Assembly: GCA_949291945.1 (NCBI GenBank)
Contig: CASEXH010000022.1
Location: 1-64,000, forward strand
Length of the DNA: 64,000 nt
From: an uncultured Bacillota bacterium
GTDB lineage: Bacteria; Bacillota; Clostridia; Lachnospirales; Lachnospiraceae
Direction: 5' to 3'
Shown piece after piece: positions 1-8,093 of this stretch. A program made the translations under genes and the position numbers. Below the pieces are notes generated by a model. It had not been told where the DNA came from. It saw only the letters and a program-made list of their open reading frames with translations, and made no database searches. The first letter of the stretch is position 1; the number at the start of each line of letters is the position of its first letter.

Positions 1-94
1 TTCTGATGGAGAGGGAATCCCTCCTTCAGTTATTCATTTAGATTTTGTAACTATTAACTCGTAGTCATTATTGACTACACCATTATTATACTAG
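1..94. other. Foreign junction sequence with two dyads, upstream of truncated queC
   Basis: This stretch has no QueC-like reading in any frame. It holds two dyads. The first is an imperfect hairpin at about 3-30 (CTGATGGAGAGGGA against TCCCTCCTTCAG) followed by a T-rich stretch, which resembles the terminator of a gene to the left of the window. The second is a perfect inverted repeat, GTAGTCA-TTAT-TGACTAC, at 61-78. QueC homology starts abruptly about 17 bases later. The arrangement fits the edge of an inserted or deleted segment, possibly a recombinase attachment end, but no recombinase gene is visible here. Confidence 0.4.
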
Positions 95-652
95 GAGGTA
101 GAAGCTGCCAGGAATATACTGGAATACTATGGGATAAAAGGAATGGAAATAGATCTGACATCCATTTTTGCTTATAGTAACTGTTCTCTCCTTACTCATT
201 CTCAGGAGGAAATTCCAGAGGCTTCTTATGGGGAACAGCTGGCGCAGACAGGGGGAGCACCGGTATCTACTTATGTGCCTTTCCGGAACGGCCTTTTTTT
301 GTCCTGTGCTGCCAGTCTTGCTCTGTCCCTGGACTGCCAGGTGATCTACTATGGGGCTCACATGGATGATGCGGCAGGAAACGCCTATCCGGATTGCAGT
401 CAGGCCTTTTATGAGAGCATGAATCAGGCGGTCTGGGAAGGCAGCGGAAAAGCTCTTCGTATAGAGGCGCCTTTTATCAACCAAAATAAGGGTCAGATCG
501 TGGCAAGGGGGCTGGAACTGAAAGTTCCATATCAGTTTACCTGGAGCTGCTATGAGGGTAAAGAACGTCCCTGTGGGGTATGCGGTACCTGTATCGACAG
601 ACGAAAAGCTTTTGAGGCAAATGGTATAAAGGATCCGGCTCTGGGGGAATAA
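95..652 (+). pseudogene. queC: 5'-truncated queC (7-cyano-7-deazaguanine synthase)
   Basis: QueC makes preQ0 from 7-carboxy-7-deazaguanine with ATP and ammonia, for queuosine. The visible part matches the middle and C-terminal regions: EAARNILEYYGI just after position 100, then YVPFRNGLFLS, then the ATP-pyrophosphatase-like GAHMDDAAGNAYPDC, and at the end the zinc-binding pattern C-x7-C-x2-C-x2-C (CYEGKERPCGVCGTC). The essential N-terminal SGGLDS P-loop and about 45 residues are missing. An in-frame stop (TAG, 92-94) sits right where homology begins. The ATG at 143 has no convincing ribosome-binding site and lies well inside the family alignment. The remaining protein could not bind ATP normally, so this is most likely a dead gene, unless the missing part lies to the left beyond a mobile intron-like element. 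Confidence 0.75.
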
Positions 653-701
653 TCTTAAATGTAGAATGTTTTCGGAAAATTTACAAAAACATGATTTTTT
701 T

Positions 702-714
702 CTTTACAGTAAAG
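702..714. promoter_or_regulatory. Small palindrome before phoU
   Basis: CTTTAC-A-GTAAAG is a perfect 13-bp dyad ending 8 bases before the phoU start. Two TTTACA hexamers lie at 680-685 and 703-708. They loosely resemble Pho-box-like repeats, but the spacing is not canonical. No clear -35/-10 pair or Shine-Dalgarno site is seen for phoU. The dyad may be an operator or may simply hide the start. Confidence 0.25.
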
Positions 715-721
715 CTTTAAA

Positions 722-1369
722 ATGATAGACATGAGAGAGTATTATGAAAAGCAATTAGAAGATCTGAATAAACAGTTGATCTGTATGGGAAATGCCTGCC
801 AGAAGAGCATTGAAATAACTATCAGGGCTCTGAAAGGAAGCCGGCAGAGTCTGACCTGGGAGGTTTCAGAACTGTGTGACAAGATATGCCACATGGAAAG
901 AGAAATAGAAGAAAAGTGTATGAAGCTTCTTCTTCTCCAGCAGCCGGTGGCCTCAGATCTGCGTAAGATATCCTCTGCCTTGAAGATTGTGACGGACATG
1001 GAGAGAATAGGAATACAGGCAGGAGATATCGGTGAAATGATCCTTACAGGAGAGACAGATCTGTCAGACAGCCAGATTCCTTTAAAAGAGATGGCAGAGG
1101 AAACCGTCCATATGCTGAAGGACAGTATGAAGGCTTTTTTGAGAGAAGACCTGGATCTGGCCAGACAAACGATGGCCAGAGACGACAGAGTCGACAGCCT
1201 GTTCCTGGAAATAAAAAGAGAGCTGTCCAAAAAACCTGGAAAGGACGGTTCCGCCATTGATCTGGTCATAATTGCAAAATACTACGAAAGGATAGGAGAT
1301 CATGCGGAAAATATTGCAGACTGGGTGATCTACTCTATCACAGGAGAACATGAGAAGGTAAAGAAGTAA
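722..1369 (+). CDS. phoU: Phosphate transport/signalling regulator PhoU
   Basis: PhoU is a cytoplasmic helical-bundle protein that damps phosphate uptake by the Pst transporter and PhoR-type signalling. The 215-residue length is normal. The two PhoU repeats are visible through their metal-contact signatures: MERIGIQAGDI near residue 97 and YYERIGDHAENIAD near residue 188. The start is uncertain: ATG 722 and ATG 731 are both possible, and neither has a good Shine-Dalgarno site. No pst transporter gene is nearby. Instead, a receiver-only protein follows 23 bases downstream, apparently in the same transcript, which is a stripped-down version of the usual phoP/phoR-pst-phoU neighbourhood. Confident of family; the physiological partner is unknown. 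Confidence 0.9.
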   Translation: MIDMREYYEKQLEDLNKQLICMGNACQKSIEITIRALKGSRQSLTWEVSELCDKICHMEREIEEKCMKLLLLQQPVASDLRKISSALKIVTDMERIGIQAGDIGEMILTGETDLSDSQIPLKEMAEETVHMLKDSMKAFLREDLDLARQTMARDDRVDSLFLEIKRELSKKPGKDGSAIDLVIIAKYYERIGDHAENIADWVIYSITGEHEKVKK

Positions 1370-1392
1370 GGAAGAAATAGGAGTGGAAAGCT

Positions 1393-1791
1393 GTGGTTTA
1401 CTGTATTGAACCGAAGGGGGAATTCCGAAAAATCCTGATGTATACACTGGAATCCTGCGGCTATACATCAGAGGCGATCCCGTCAGGGAAAGAACTGCTG
1501 GAAGTTTTAAAGCAGCACCGTCCGGAACTGATCCTTCTGGACTATGATCTGCCCGGGGAAAAGGGCCTGGATATCCTGGATATCCTGAGAGATTCTTTTG
1601 AATATGTTCAGATTCCCGTGATCATGGTATCAGATACAAATGATGGATCCAGAAAAGCAAGGTGTTTTGACCATGGGGCCGATGATTATCTGTCCAGGAC
1701 TATGGGAAAAGTAGAGATGATGGCCCGGATCCGGGCAGTACTCCGCCGGGCGGAACGATATCAGCAGGCAGACAGAGCTGCACAAATGTAA
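1393..1791 (+). CDS. Degenerate stand-alone response-regulator receiver protein (PhoP/PhoB-like)
   Basis: A 132-residue protein that aligns with the receiver domain of PhoP/PhoB-type regulators and ends where the linker to a winged-helix output domain should start (ARIRAVLRRAERYQ). Start GTG 1393 is preferred because AGGAG lies 9 bases upstream. The phosphoacceptor Asp is kept (D50 in LILLDYDLPG) and a Ser is present at the Thr/Ser switch position. The acidic pocket that binds Mg is changed, however: EPKG replaces the usual E/D-D pair near residue 6. The conserved Lys-Pro pair after DDYL is replaced by Arg-Thr. Phosphorylation would therefore be weak or absent. It may act as a phosphorylation-independent binding partner, perhaps of PhoU, or be a decaying remnant of phoP. 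A terminator follows. Confidence 0.7.
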   Translation: MVYCIEPKGEFRKILMYTLESCGYTSEAIPSGKELLEVLKQHRPELILLDYDLPGEKGLDILDILRDSFEYVQIPVIMVSDTNDGSRKARCFDHGADDYLSRTMGKVEMMARIRAVLRRAERYQQADRAAQM

Positions 1792-1806
1792 TAAAAGGTT
1801 TTTCGT

Positions 1807-1850
1807 AAAAAGAGGAGGCTATCGCATTTTACAGCAGCCTCCTCTTTTTT
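1807..1850. terminator. Bidirectional terminator between receiver gene and uxuB
   Basis: AAAAAGAGGAGGCT and AGCCTCCTCTTTTTT form a long stem with a 14-base loop. The A-run on one side and T-run on the other let it stop transcription from the phoU side and from uxuB on the opposite strand. Confidence 0.9.
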
Positions 1851-1866
1851 CTTTTAGGAGTAATGA

Positions 1867-3477
1867 TTAATCCATGTATTTTTTCAAAGTAGCTCTTACG
1901 GCGCCAGGTCCGGCAATCTCTTCTTTGAACATTTCCTCGATCTTATCGCCGATACCTGCCTGATACAGGTCGATTCCAAAGATGTTGGCGTTGGAAAGAA
2001 TTGACTTTAACTGTCCGGTGTAAGTTTCCGGTTTGCCTACCTCAATGCCTTCCAGTACTTTAGACAGTTCAGGAAGCATTGGGTCAGCGGAAAGTTCGAA
2101 TTTCTCGCCTTCGTCATTTACGCCCAGGAGATATCTGCACCATCCTGCAATAGCCAGAGGAATGGCTGTCAGCTTCTTAGCATCGCCATATTTCTCCACG
2201 TAAGATTTGATAGTTTCTCCATAGCGGATACCTACTTTCTGTGAGGTATCTGTTGCGATACGCTGTGGGGTATCCGGCATAAACGGATTCGGGATTCTCA
2301 CGTTGATAACTTCATCAACGAAATCAGCAGGAGAGAGAATACCGGGATCTGTAACCACAGGCATGCCTTCTACGGGACCGATCTCATGAACCAGTTTATT
2401 TAACTGAGAATCTTTCATCTCATCAGCGATCAGTGTGTAACCCAATACACAGCCGTATACAGCCAAAGCTGTGTGGAGAGGATTCAGACAGGTGGTAACC
2501 TTCATTCTCTCTACTTTATTAACCGTGTCTCTGTCCGTCATATATACGCCGGCTTTTTCAAGGGCGGGTCTTCCGTTGGGGAACTTGTCCTCGATAACCA
2601 GATACTGAGGTCCTTCTGCATTTACAAAAGGAGCGATATAGGTTCTCTTGGAGGTGATAACAGGAGCAATGTCTTCCACTCCGGCTTTCTCCAGATCTGC
2701 ACATACGGAATCTGCAGGTCTTGGTGTGATCTTGTCGATCATGGACCATGGGAAAGAAACCTGTTTCTCATCAGAAATATAGTCCACGAATCCCTGATCC
2801 ACAAATCCTTTTGCCAGCCATTCTTTTGCCATAGTGGTGATAGAATTCTGGAGTTTTTCACCGTTATGAGAGCAGTTATCCATGGAAACCACTGCCAGAG
2901 GATATTTTCCGGCTTTGTAACGCTCAAAGAGCAGAGCGCATACAACTGCCATAGCAGCGCCCGGTTTCTCCGGACCGTTGTCGATGTCGGCCTGAATAAA
3001 TGGGAAGTAATTTCCGTCAGCGCCTTTTAAAGCATAGCCTTTTTCTGTGATGGTGAAAGAGATCATCTGAAGACCCGGATCAACAAAGATTTCTTTCAGA
3101 CGGTTCCAGTATTCCGGAACATTGGACTGAGCTTTGATGGCCTCTGTAAGAGATCCCAGAACCTTCTTGTCTGTGGAGCCGTCAGCCTTTAAAGTAACAG
3201 CTAATACCAGATTGTCGTAAGGCACGTAGATTTTATCTACTACGTCGAAGTCGAAAGTTTCCACACAGGTGATACCTTTGTCAGCTGCACCATTGGAAAT
3301 CAGTGTGTCAGCCAGACCGCCGATGAAGATACGGAAGATATTTCCTGCTCCGAAATGAACCCATACAGGAGCTTTCTTTGTGTTTTCAGCTACTTTTGCA
3401 ACATCATAAGATGGAAGAGCGATACCGGCTGCTTCCCAGTCCTTTGTGTTTTTCAGACCTTCTAAAGTCAGTTTCAT
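1867..3477 (-). CDS. uxuB: Fructuronate reductase / D-mannonate oxidoreductase
   Basis: UxuB reversibly reduces D-fructuronate to D-mannonate with NADH in the hexuronate (glucuronate) route. The 536-residue protein belongs to the mannitol dehydrogenase/polyol-type long-chain dehydrogenase family. A Rossmann glycine motif is seen near the N-terminus (VWVHFGAGNIFR, about residues 38-49), and the second domain holds the conserved VERMKVTTCLNPLHTALA segment. It lies 23 bases after uxuA on the same strand, with its own AGGA-type ribosome-binding site, so the two form an operon. Mannitol and tagaturonate dehydrogenases are relatives, but adjacency to uxuA argues for fructuronate. Cytoplasmic. Confidence 0.9.
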   Translation of the reverse strand: MKLTLEGLKNTKDWEAAGIALPSYDVAKVAENTKKAPVWVHFGAGNIFRIFIGGLADTLISNGAADKGITCVETFDFDVVDKIYVPYDNLVLAVTLKADGSTDKKVLGSLTEAIKAQSNVPEYWNRLKEIFVDPGLQMISFTITEKGYALKGADGNYFPFIQADIDNGPEKPGAAMAVVCALLFERYKAGKYPLAVVSMDNCSHNGEKLQNSITTMAKEWLAKGFVDQGFVDYISDEKQVSFPWSMIDKITPRPADSVCADLEKAGVEDIAPVITSKRTYIAPFVNAEGPQYLVIEDKFPNGRPALEKAGVYMTDRDTVNKVERMKVTTCLNPLHTALAVYGCVLGYTLIADEMKDSQLNKLVHEIGPVEGMPVVTDPGILSPADFVDEVINVRIPNPFMPDTPQRIATDTSQKVGIRYGETIKSYVEKYGDAKKLTAIPLAIAGWCRYLLGVNDEGEKFELSADPMLPELSKVLEGIEVGKPETYTGQLKSILSNANIFGIDLYQAGIGDKIEEMFKEEIAGPGAVRATLKKYMD

Positions 3478-3500
3478 AATCTACACACGATCCTTTCTTT

Positions 3501-4580
3501 TTATTTTGCTTCTTTTGCCTGTTTCTCCACTGCTTCCCAAAGTCCGCAGATATAAGCGGCACCAAGGGCACGGTCATAAAGTCCATATCCTGGCATTGCC
3601 TTTTCACCCCAGATCATACGTCCGTGGTCAGGACGGATCGGACCTTCAAATCCGGATTCATAAAGAGCTTTTACTACTGCGTACATATCAAAGGTTCCGT
3701 CAGCGCTTAAGTGGGCGCTTTCCTCGAAATCTCTCATGCCGTCGTTGAAACGAAGATTTCTTACATGGGCAAAGTGGATTCTTCCTTTCAGCATTTTAAT
3801 AGTCTCGATCAGGTCATTGTTTAAGTTGGTTCCGTAGGAGCCCATGCAGAAGGTTACGCCGTTGTGTTTGTTTGGAACAGCGTCCATCATTCTTTTCAGT
3901 TTTTCCTGAGTGGAAATGATACGGGGCAGTCCGAATACACTCCAGGAAGGATCGTCTGGATGGATAGCCATGTTGATGTCATATTTGTCACATACCGGCA
4001 TAATGGCTTTCAGGAAGTATACCAGATTGTCAAAAAGTTTTTCTTCATCAATGTCTTTATACAGAGCGAAAAGTTCTTTTACTTTCTCCATACGTTCCGG
4101 TTCCCAGCCTGGCATTACAGTACCGTTCATGTCATTTTTGATGCTGTCGAACATTTTTTCCGGATCCATGCTGTCGATGGTGTCCTGATTGTAGGCAAGA
4201 ACTGTAGAACCGTCGTCTCTCTTACGTTCCAGCTCGGTTCTTGTCCAGTCGAATACAGGCATGAAGTTGTAGCAAACCATATGGATGTCTGCTTTGCCCA
4301 GGTTTTCCAGTGTCTCGATGTAAGCTTCGATGTCTTTGTCACGTTCCGGAGCTCCTGTTTTGATAGCATCGCTTACGTTTACACTTTCGATACCTGCAAG
4401 ATGAAGACCGGCGTCTTCTACTTCCTTCTTCATTGCCATGATCTCGTCCAGAGTCCATACTTCCCCAGGCATTTTGTCATACAGAGTTGTGATGATCCCC
4501 TTTACATAACAGCTCTGACGAATCTGTTCCAGAGTTACAGTGTCGTGGTCTTTGCCGTACCAGCGCATTGTCATTTCCAT
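3501..4580 (-). CDS. uxuA: Mannonate dehydratase
   Basis: UxuA removes water from D-mannonate to give 2-keto-3-deoxygluconate. The protein is 359 residues, the usual size, and starts with the family-typical MRWYGKDHDTVTLEQIRQ. Metal-binding and active-site segments are visible: IHPDDPSWSVFGLPR, HFAHVRNLRF and GPIRPDHGRMIW. The start is supported by GAGAGG eight bases upstream on the minus strand. It is the first gene of a uxuA-uxuB operon with a clear promoter (TTGGTT, 17 bases, TATAAT). It diverges from an AraC-type regulator, which suggests uronate-dependent control. KDG kinase and aldolase genes are not in this window. Confidence 0.95.
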   Translation of the reverse strand: MEMTMRWYGKDHDTVTLEQIRQSCYVKGIITTLYDKMPGEVWTLDEIMAMKKEVEDAGLHLAGIESVNVSDAIKTGAPERDKDIEAYIETLENLGKADIHMVCYNFMPVFDWTRTELERKRDDGSTVLAYNQDTIDSMDPEKMFDSIKNDMNGTVMPGWEPERMEKVKELFALYKDIDEEKLFDNLVYFLKAIMPVCDKYDINMAIHPDDPSWSVFGLPRIISTQEKLKRMMDAVPNKHNGVTFCMGSYGTNLNNDLIETIKMLKGRIHFAHVRNLRFNDGMRDFEESAHLSADGTFDMYAVVKALYESGFEGPIRPDHGRMIWGEKAMPGYGLYDRALGAAYICGLWEAVEKQAKEAK

Positions 4581-4611
4581 AATAAATACCTCTCTTTCAA
4601 TTTATGTCTTT

Positions 4612-4640
4612 ATTATAGTGGACAAGGGAAAAAAAACCAA
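4612..4640 (-). promoter_or_regulatory. uxuA promoter
   Basis: On the minus strand TTGGTT (4640-4635) and TATAAT (4617-4612) are separated by exactly 17 bases. The -10 hexamer is perfect. It is placed 32 bases upstream of the uxuA start. Confidence 0.75.
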
Positions 4641-4645
4641 TTGAT

Positions 4646-4672
4646 AACTTTGTTGTATACATTGCATAAGTT
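4646..4672. promoter_or_regulatory. Candidate operator in the uxuA / araC-type divergent region
   Basis: An imperfect dyad with arms AACTT and AAGTT around GTATAC (4655-4660) lies just upstream of the uxuA -35 hexamer and covers the -35 hexamer of the regulator gene. That position suits a site through which the divergent AraC-type protein controls both promoters. The assignment is positional only. Confidence 0.35.
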
Positions 4673-4690
4673 GCGGTTTTGTATTAAAAT
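4662..4690 (+). promoter_or_regulatory. Promoter of the AraC-type regulator gene
   Basis: TTGCAT (4662-4667) and TAAAAT (4685-4690) are separated by 17 bases, 44 bases before the ATG at 4735. Confidence 0.55.
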
Positions 4691-4734
4691 AAGTACAGAT
4701 ATCTATATAAATTCTGGTGGAGAAAAGAAAAATT

Positions 4735-5640
4735 ATGAAAAAAACCCTGAAAACCCAGTTTTTGACCAGGCAGTATATGCTCTCGAAAGACTATGAGCTT
4801 TATTATTACAGCGACAGCCATATGGCGAATGTGGACAGTCATACTCATGATTATTATGAATTTTATTTTTTTCTGGAAGGAACCGTCTCTTATCTTATTG
4901 AAAAGCAGCTCTATGACCTGAAAGAGGGAGATGTAGTCGTGATCCCTCCGGGGATCCATCATAAAGCAGTGATCCGTGATTCAGAGAAGCCATACAGCCG
5001 GTTTGTTTTCTGGATCAGCATGGATTATTATGAAAGGATCCGGCAGATGTCGGAAGAATATTTCTACATTATCCGCCTTGCTGCAGATAAGGGGCAGTAT
5101 GTTTTTCATAATGATGCGGTTGCTTTCAGCAGCATTCAGTCCAGGATCTTTCACCTGATCGAGGAAATCCACTGGGAACGTTTCGGAAAAGAGGAAAAAA
5201 TCTTCATTGGCATCTGTGACCTTTTTCTTCATCTGAGCCGGATGGCTTATGAGAAAAACCACCCCAGAAAGCTGAAAGAAGATCAGAATCTTTATGAAAA
5301 TATTATTCAGTATATAGATACCCAGTTAGACCAGGATCTATCCCTGGAACATCTTGCTGGAAAATTTTATGCCAGCAAATATCATATTGCCCATATTTTT
5401 AAAGAAAATACAGGTATCTCCATTCATCAGTATATTATGAAGAAGCGGCTGGCCGCCTGCCAGGATGCCATACTCAGCAACATCAGCATTACAAAGGCTT
5501 ACCTTATGCTTGGATTTAAAGATTATTCCAGTTTCTACCGGGCTTTTAAAAAGGAATACGGGATTTCTCCGAAAGAATTCCGGGATATGAAGATCCAGCC
5601 GGAACAGCAGACTATAAAGGCCGGGAAAGGAACTTCTTAA
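4735..5640 (+). CDS. AraC-family transcriptional regulator, probable hexuronate-pathway activator
   Basis: A 301-residue two-domain regulator. The N-terminal half is a cupin-like sensor (HTHDYYEFYFFLEGTVSYLI, then GDVVVIPPGIHH). The C-terminal 100 residues carry two helix-turn-helix units: SLEHLAGKFYASKYHIAHIF, and ITKAYLMLGFKDYSSFYRAF followed by EYGISPKEFR. ATG 4735 is chosen over the upstream GTG 4717 because GGTGGAG (4716-4722) serves as its ribosome-binding site. It is divergent from uxuAB with 154 bases between the starts, so it most likely controls those genes in response to a uronate or aldonate. The ligand is not known from sequence. Confidence 0.85.
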   Translation: MKKTLKTQFLTRQYMLSKDYELYYYSDSHMANVDSHTHDYYEFYFFLEGTVSYLIEKQLYDLKEGDVVVIPPGIHHKAVIRDSEKPYSRFVFWISMDYYERIRQMSEEYFYIIRLAADKGQYVFHNDAVAFSSIQSRIFHLIEEIHWERFGKEEKIFIGICDLFLHLSRMAYEKNHPRKLKEDQNLYENIIQYIDTQLDQDLSLEHLAGKFYASKYHIAHIFKENTGISIHQYIMKKRLAACQDAILSNISITKAYLMLGFKDYSSFYRAFKKEYGISPKEFRDMKIQPEQQTIKAGKGTS

Positions 5641-5671
5641 AGGACATCCCGGCCGGAGTTCTGGCAGAGAG

Positions 5672-5716
5672 AAAGCCGCTGGACGGGAAGGAACCCCAAT
5701 ACAGCGGCTTTTTATA
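5672..5716 (+). terminator. Terminator after AraC-type gene
   Basis: AAAGCCGCTG and CAGCGGCTTT form a perfect 10-bp stem, followed by TTTATAA. An extra GGCCGG-containing stretch precedes it. Confidence 0.85.
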
Positions 5717-5735
5717 ATGCATATTTTATCAGAGT

Positions 5736-7367
5736 TTAATTATCTTCCTGGGTCATGGTGTAGACTGTACGTTTCCTTGCCATCTCATCATTAGCCAGGT
5801 ATTCGTCGTAAGTAGTGATCTTGTCGATCATAGCGCCGTTTGGAAGGATTTCCATGATACGGTTAGCTGTAGTCTGTACGATCTGATGATCGTGGGAGGC
5901 AAAAAGGATCACTCCCGGGAATTTGATCATACCATTGTTCAGCGCTGTGATAGACTCCATATCCAGATGGTTGGTAGGTTCGTCAAAGATCAGCACATTG
6001 GCACCAGAGATCATCATCTTGGAAAGAAGACACCTTACTTTTTCTCCTCCTGAAAGAACACGTACTTTTTTCACTCCGTCTTCTCCCGGGAAAAGCATAC
6101 GGCCCAGGAATCCCCGGACATAGGTGGCATCCTTGATTTCGGAATAGCCGGTAAGCCAGTCTGCAATGGTCAGATCATTGTCAAACTCCTTGGTGTTGTC
6201 TTTGGGGAAGTAAGACTGAGATGTGGTGACTCCCCATTTATAAGTTCCTTCATCCGGCTCCATTTCGCCCATCAGGATCTGGAAAAGCACGGTCTTAGCT
6301 CTTTCATTGCCCCCTACAAAGGCAACTTTGTCTTCTCTTCCAAGGGTAAAGGAGATGTTGTCCAGGATCTTTACTCCGTCAATGGTCTTGGAAAGGCCCT
6401 CTACCATCAGCACCTCGTTTCCAATCTCACGATTGGGACGAAAATCAATATAAGGATACTTTCTGCTGGAAGGACGGATCTCATCTAACTGGATCTTTTC
6501 CAGAGCACGCTTTCTGGATGTGGCCTGCTTGGACTTGGAAGCGTTGGCGGAGAACCGGGAGATAAACTCCTGGAGTTCTTTGATCTTCTCCTCTTTCTTG
6601 CGGTTGGCCTCTTTCATCTGTTTGATCAGAAGCTGACTGGACTCATACCAGAAATCATAGTTGCCGGCATAGAGCTGGATTTTTCCATAATCAATATCAG
6701 CGATGTGGGTACATACCTTATTTAAAAAGTAACGGTCATGAGATACTACGATGACGGTATTGTCAAAGTTAATGAGAAATTCCTCCAGCCATTCGATAGC
6801 ATCCAGGTCCAAATGGTTGGTAGGCTCGTCCAAAAGCAGGATATCCGGATTGCCGAAAAGCGCCTGGGCTAGAAGTACCTTTACCTTCTGGCTGCCGTTT
6901 AAATCTGCCATCTGGGCATAGTGAAGATCTGTTTCAATACCTAACCCGTTTAGGAGTGTAGCGGCGTCAGACTCTGCTTCCCAGCCGTTCATTTCTGCAA
7001 ATTCACCTTCCAGTTCACTGGCACGGATACCGTCTTCATCGGTGAAATCCTCTTTTGCATAGATCGCTTCCTTTTCCTTCATAATATCATAAAGGCGCTG
7101 GTTTCCCATGATCACCGTATCCAGCACCGGATAAGCGTCATATTTAAAATGATCCTGCTGCAGGAAGGAGAGACGCTGACCTGGGGTAATGGTAATGTCT
7201 CCTTTGGTAGTTTCCAGCTGCCCGGAGAGGATCTTCAGGAAAGTGGACTTACCGGCGCCATTGGCCCCAATCAGGCCATAGCAGTTTCCTTCTGTGAATT
7301 TAATATTGACATCTTCAAACAGTGCTTTCTTACCAATACGTAATGTAACATTATTTGCTGCAATCAT
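5736..7367 (-). CDS. ABC-F family ATPase, YbiT/YkpA type
   Basis: A soluble ABC-F protein with two ATPase domains and no membrane segment; such proteins act on ribosomes. The 543-residue form starting at ATG 7367 (MIAANNVTLR) is preferred because GTGAGGG lies just upstream; the open frame continues to a TTG at 7400. Domain 1 has Walker A GANGAGKST, a non-canonical signature (LNGSQKVKVLLAQ) and Walker B LLLDEPTNHLDLD. The inter-domain linker is rich in Lys/Glu (RKKEEKIKELQEF). Domain 2 has a divergent P-loop (GGNERAKT), then LSGGEKVR and DEPTNHLDME. The length and sequence resemble housekeeping YbiT/YkpA proteins rather than antibiotic-resistance ABC-F proteins. Confidence 0.85.
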   Translation of the reverse strand: MIAANNVTLRIGKKALFEDVNIKFTEGNCYGLIGANGAGKSTFLKILSGQLETTKGDITITPGQRLSFLQQDHFKYDAYPVLDTVIMGNQRLYDIMKEKEAIYAKEDFTDEDGIRASELEGEFAEMNGWEAESDAATLLNGLGIETDLHYAQMADLNGSQKVKVLLAQALFGNPDILLLDEPTNHLDLDAIEWLEEFLINFDNTVIVVSHDRYFLNKVCTHIADIDYGKIQLYAGNYDFWYESSQLLIKQMKEANRKKEEKIKELQEFISRFSANASKSKQATSRKRALEKIQLDEIRPSSRKYPYIDFRPNREIGNEVLMVEGLSKTIDGVKILDNISFTLGREDKVAFVGGNERAKTVLFQILMGEMEPDEGTYKWGVTTSQSYFPKDNTKEFDNDLTIADWLTGYSEIKDATYVRGFLGRMLFPGEDGVKKVRVLSGGEKVRCLLSKMMISGANVLIFDEPTNHLDMESITALNNGMIKFPGVILFASHDHQIVQTTANRIMEILPNGAMIDKITTYDEYLANDEMARKRTVYTMTQEDN

Positions 7368-7474
7368 CTTTAAATTTTCCCTCACTTTTATCTTGTTCAA
7401 GATTTGTTGGTGCGTAATCTCTTCTATTTTACCGTAAAAACGGGATTTTGCAAGCCTTTCTTGGGAAAAATATC

Positions 7475-7503
7475 TTGATAATTACGGTACAGATTGGTAT
7501 AAT
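7475..7503 (+). promoter_or_regulatory. Promoter of the Rrf2 regulator gene
   Basis: TTGATA (7475-7480), 17 bases, then a perfect TATAAT (7498-7503), 68 bases before the start. Among the best promoters in the window. Confidence 0.8.
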
Positions 7504-7571
7504 ATTTCACAAAAGTCCCGGATATGATTCGGGGAAGTCTTGAATGAAAACCGCAGGGAAGGAAGGTATTC

Positions 7572-7976
7572 ATGTTAATTACAAGAGAGTGCGACTATGC
7601 AGTGCGGATCGTCCGGGCTCTGGCAGGAGGAGAAAAGCTCTGTGTCAACCAGATCTGTGAAAAGGAAGATCTGACACCGGCATTTGTCTATAAAATATTG
7701 AAGAAACTGGAGAAAAAAGAGATCGTAAAAAGCTTCCGGGGCAGCAACGGCGGATATGCTCTGAAGAAATCTCTGGGTGAACTGACTCTTCTGGATGTAT
7801 ATCTGGCCGTGGAACCGGATTTCTATATGATTGAATGTATGAATCCGGATAAGGCCTGCGTACATAATCAGTCTGATTCCAGCTGCAAGGTCCACAGGGA
7901 GTTGTACCGGATCCAGAAACAGCTTGCAAAAGAGCTTTCTGTTCACTCTATAAAGGAAATTATGGAAATGGACTAG
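7572..7976 (+). CDS. Rrf2-family transcriptional regulator
   Basis: A 134-residue winged-helix regulator of the Rrf2/IscR group. The N-terminal HTH is plain (CDYAVRIVRALAGG, then CVNQICEKEDLTPAFVYKILKKLEK), followed by the wing GSNGGYALKK. Three cysteines in the C-terminal half are spaced C-x6-C-x8-C (CMNPDKAC to SSC), which could hold an Fe-S cluster as in IscR, although the spacing differs. GGAAGG precedes ATG 7572. The pyruvate:ferredoxin oxidoreductase gene follows on the same strand after a terminator, so sensing of Fe-S or redox state to control that Fe-S enzyme is a reasonable inference. No operator was identified. Confidence 0.85.
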   Translation: MLITRECDYAVRIVRALAGGEKLCVNQICEKEDLTPAFVYKILKKLEKKEIVKSFRGSNGGYALKKSLGELTLLDVYLAVEPDFYMIECMNPDKACVHNQSDSSCKVHRELYRIQKQLAKELSVHSIKEIMEMD

Positions 7977-8012
7977 GGTGGAAAAAGAGCACAAGAGTAT
8001 AGAAAAAAGCGG

Positions 8013-8052
8013 AAAAATCCAATGTTTTTTTGTAAAAACATTGGATTTTCTT
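8013..8052 (+). terminator. Terminator after the Rrf2 gene
   Basis: AAAATCCAATGTTTTT and AAAAACATTGGATTTT form a 16-bp stem with loop TTGT, followed by a T-rich tail. Confidence 0.85.
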
Positions 8053-8064
8053 TGCTTTTATAAA

Positions 8065-8093
8065 TAGACAGGCCTGTTAAATCGTGCTATAAT
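8065..8093 (+). promoter_or_regulatory. Promoter of pyruvate:ferredoxin oxidoreductase
   Basis: TAGACA (8065-8070), 17 bases, perfect TATAAT (8088-8093). The leader to the ATG is about 60 bases with a strong AAGGAGG. Confidence 0.8.

Noticed and set aside
1..94. Group II intron 3' end interrupting queC
   Set aside because: No domain V-like hairpin with the expected sequence is seen in the available 94 bases. It cannot be excluded entirely because the left side is outside the window.
3864..4796. 310-codon plus-strand ORF over uxuA
   Set aside because: It lies antisense to most of uxuA and runs into the regulator gene. Its translation has no recognisable domain and no ribosome-binding site, while uxuA on the other strand is unmistakable.
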